Below, one piece after another: positions 12,703-13,696 of a stretch of DNA of 13,696 bases. The position numbers and the translations under genes are program-made. Origin of the DNA: an uncultured Oscillospiraceae bacterium (GTDB lineage Bacteria; Bacillota; Clostridia; Oscillospirales; Oscillospiraceae). The notes below the pieces were generated by a model. The model was not told the DNA's origin. It worked only from the letters and a program-made list of their open reading frames with translations, and ran no database searches. How positions within the stretch are numbered: position 1 is the first letter of the stretch; each line of letters begins with the position of its first letter. Location: NCBI GenBank assembly GCA_934597165.1, contig CAKTQP010000048.1:1-13696 (forward strand). The letters are read 5' to 3'.

Positions 12703-13426
12703 ACTTGTGTTGCGGGCATTTTCGATTGCCCGTGTGAAATCAAATGCACCGATGAAGTTATAGACGATGGTGATTTCCCGCGTTCTGAATTTCTTGTCAA
12801 CATGGGAAACTTCGATCCTGTCAAGGAAAGCACGGAGAACAGCCGCGTCAAGCTCCTGCAAATCCGTGTACTTCTTCACAGCAGCGATAAACGCCTTGAC
12901 ATTGGTTTTCTGCTGCTCCTGCTGCTTCACTTCTGCCATTGATTTCAGGTTGCTTTGTTCCAACTCGTAGTCATGGGACATTTTAATAAACCGTTCGTCT
13001 GACAGTTTTCCAATCACGTTGTCCTCATACAGTCGGGAGATAATGCGGTCAAGCTCGGCAATCCGCGTGTCTGCCTCTGCCAGCGTTTCACGCTTCCGAA
13101 CAAACTCTGCATCTCTGTCCGCATATCGCTCTCGGCTGCGTCCTGAATGAACTCCGCTTCATGTTCTGAAACATAGGAGATCGCTTCCCGCAGATTTCGC
13201 AGAACGATTTCATACAGCACAACATTCCCACGTGGAGATAATCGCGCCCGAAACGGCTCATGTCCTTTACGATGACACGCTTGATCCGCCCTGCCCTGAT
13301 GTCGGCAAGCATACGCTGGAAGCCCGGACGGTTGAAGTTTGTGCCGGAATAACCGTCATCCTCGTCATAATGGCGGTAAGCGGTAATCCCGTGATCCTTG
13401 CAGTAGCGTTCCAGAATCTTCTTCTG
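12679..13426 (-). pseudogene. Large serine recombinase remnant (deleted and frameshifted)
   Basis: Read on the minus strand, three frames give consecutive pieces of one recombinase. Bases 13426-13226 code QKKILERYCKDHGITAYR, then YSGTNFNRPGFQRM and DMSRFGRDYLHVG, from the resolvase catalytic domain. A jump then leads at about 13220 to LYEIVLRNLREAISYV in another frame. Near 13100 the frame shifts again to AEFVRKRETLAEADTRIAEL, and this continues as KLSDERFIKM and FLDRIEVSHVDKKFRT to the TAG at 12679, a DUF4368-type C-terminus. The N-terminus with the catalytic serine, the rest of the catalytic domain and the zinc-ribbon region are missing. About 249 codons remain of a protein normally above 500. 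It cannot be an active integrase. Confidence 0.88.
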
Positions 13427-13510
13427 GAAAGGGATTTGTCAAGGATAAACTCCCCTAAGCAACACCTCTGGACGCAATATGCAACTAAAAGATACGCTAT
13501 GAATTTCCAC
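13427..13510. other. Junction sequence with no recognised gene
   Basis: This 84-base stretch separates the broken recombinase from the histidine kinase end. I see no coding match, ribosome binding site or terminator. It probably holds the deletion junction that removed the recombinase N-terminus. Confidence 0.4.
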
Positions 13511-13696
13511 TTATCCACAGAGCATGACTTTGGCGGAGAACACGCCATTTTGATAGGAAAACGTACTTGCACCACCGGTTTTTTCTGCAATATGGTGGAC
13601 TGACTGGATGCCGATACCGTTTCCATTTCGCTTGGACGAGCGGAACACGCCGTCTTTTTCTTTGACTTTGCCGTCAAACGTGTTTTCAACCTCAAT
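13511..13696 (-). CDS. GHKL-type sensor histidine kinase, C-terminal end only
   Basis: The last 61 codons of a minus-strand gene enter from the right edge and stop at TAA (13511-13513). The residues run through NTFDGKV, SSKRNGNGIGIQSVHHIAEK and GGASTFSYQNGVFSAKVML. This is the G2-box region of the HATPase_c_5/GHKL ATP-binding domain, as in AgrC- and VirS-like kinases that sense peptides or cell-envelope signals. The usual partner is a LytTR response regulator, which would lie outside the window. The sensor domain is not visible, so the signal is unknown. The reading frame is intact within the window. It lies 84 bases upstream of the recombinase remnant on the same strand. Confidence 0.85.
   Translation of the reverse strand: MEVENTFDGKVKEKDGVFRSSKRNGNGIGIQSVHHIAEKTGGASTFSYQNGVFSAKVMLCG

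Larger units (their letters stand above)
12654..13696 (-). mobile_element. Eroded edge of an integrated mobile element
   Basis: This end of the window has lower GC and different codon use from the rest. It holds a broken large serine recombinase and the end of a GHKL kinase, both on the minus strand. Large serine recombinases drive integration of conjugative or mobilizable elements in gut Firmicutes, so this is likely a remnant of one. The outer limit and target-site repeats cannot be seen. Confidence 0.5.

Noticed and set aside
13267..13695. A single 142-residue minus-strand protein
   Set aside because: It is an off-frame reading across the kinase end, junction and recombinase; the true protein matches are in other frames.

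Overview
The window looks like chromosomal DNA of a GC-rich, anaerobic member of the Clostridia, probably Oscillospirales. This rests on the Rex redox repressor, consensus sigma-A promoters, purine-rich ribosome binding sites, several TTG/GTG starts and a small 'high-cysteine HCB'-type peptide of a kind common in that group. No rRNA or tRNA gene is present, so the taxonomic call is an inference. No CRISPR array was seen.

Bases 1-5330 hold an arginine biosynthesis operon on the + strand: argH (3' part), argC, argJ, argB and argD, with gaps of 29-43 bases, closed by a strong intrinsic terminator. ArgJ recycles the acetyl group. ArgC is of the short 'uncommon' form. ArgC, ArgB and ArgD convert N-acetylglutamate to N-acetylornithine. 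ArgH performs the last step to arginine.

Bases 5334-7668 hold a probable metal-homeostasis operon. A consensus-like promoter with a 22-bp inverted repeat over its -10/+1 region drives a COG0523/CobW G3E GTPase (CxCC motif) carrying an inserted His/Cys-rich repeat of about 95 residues. A perfect hairpin follows, then a second CobW-like protein that lacks CxCC and is fused to a C-terminal YcgQ/DUF1980-like domain. Bases 7686-8481 hold rex with its own promoter, two candidate Rex operators and a terminator. Bases 8485-8873 hold a 54-residue Cys/Gly-rich peptide gene between two terminators.

Bases 8887-10755 hold a marR-MATE efflux operon with a perfect consensus promoter overlapped by an AT-rich inverted repeat, which suggests autorepression. 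A minus-strand EamA-family transporter follows. It diverges from a LysR-type regulator whose leader has a perfect 8-7-8 palindrome.

Bases 12654-13696 are lower in GC and look like the eroded edge of a mobile element on the minus strand: a broken large serine recombinase (start missing, middle deleted, frameshifted) and the last 61 codons of a GHKL-type sensor histidine kinase running off the window.

The least described parts are the His-rich CobW / CobW-DUF1980 pair with its operator-like palindrome, and the small Cys/Gly-rich peptide gene. Most of the long minus-strand open frames across the arg genes are shadows created by GC-biased codon use.
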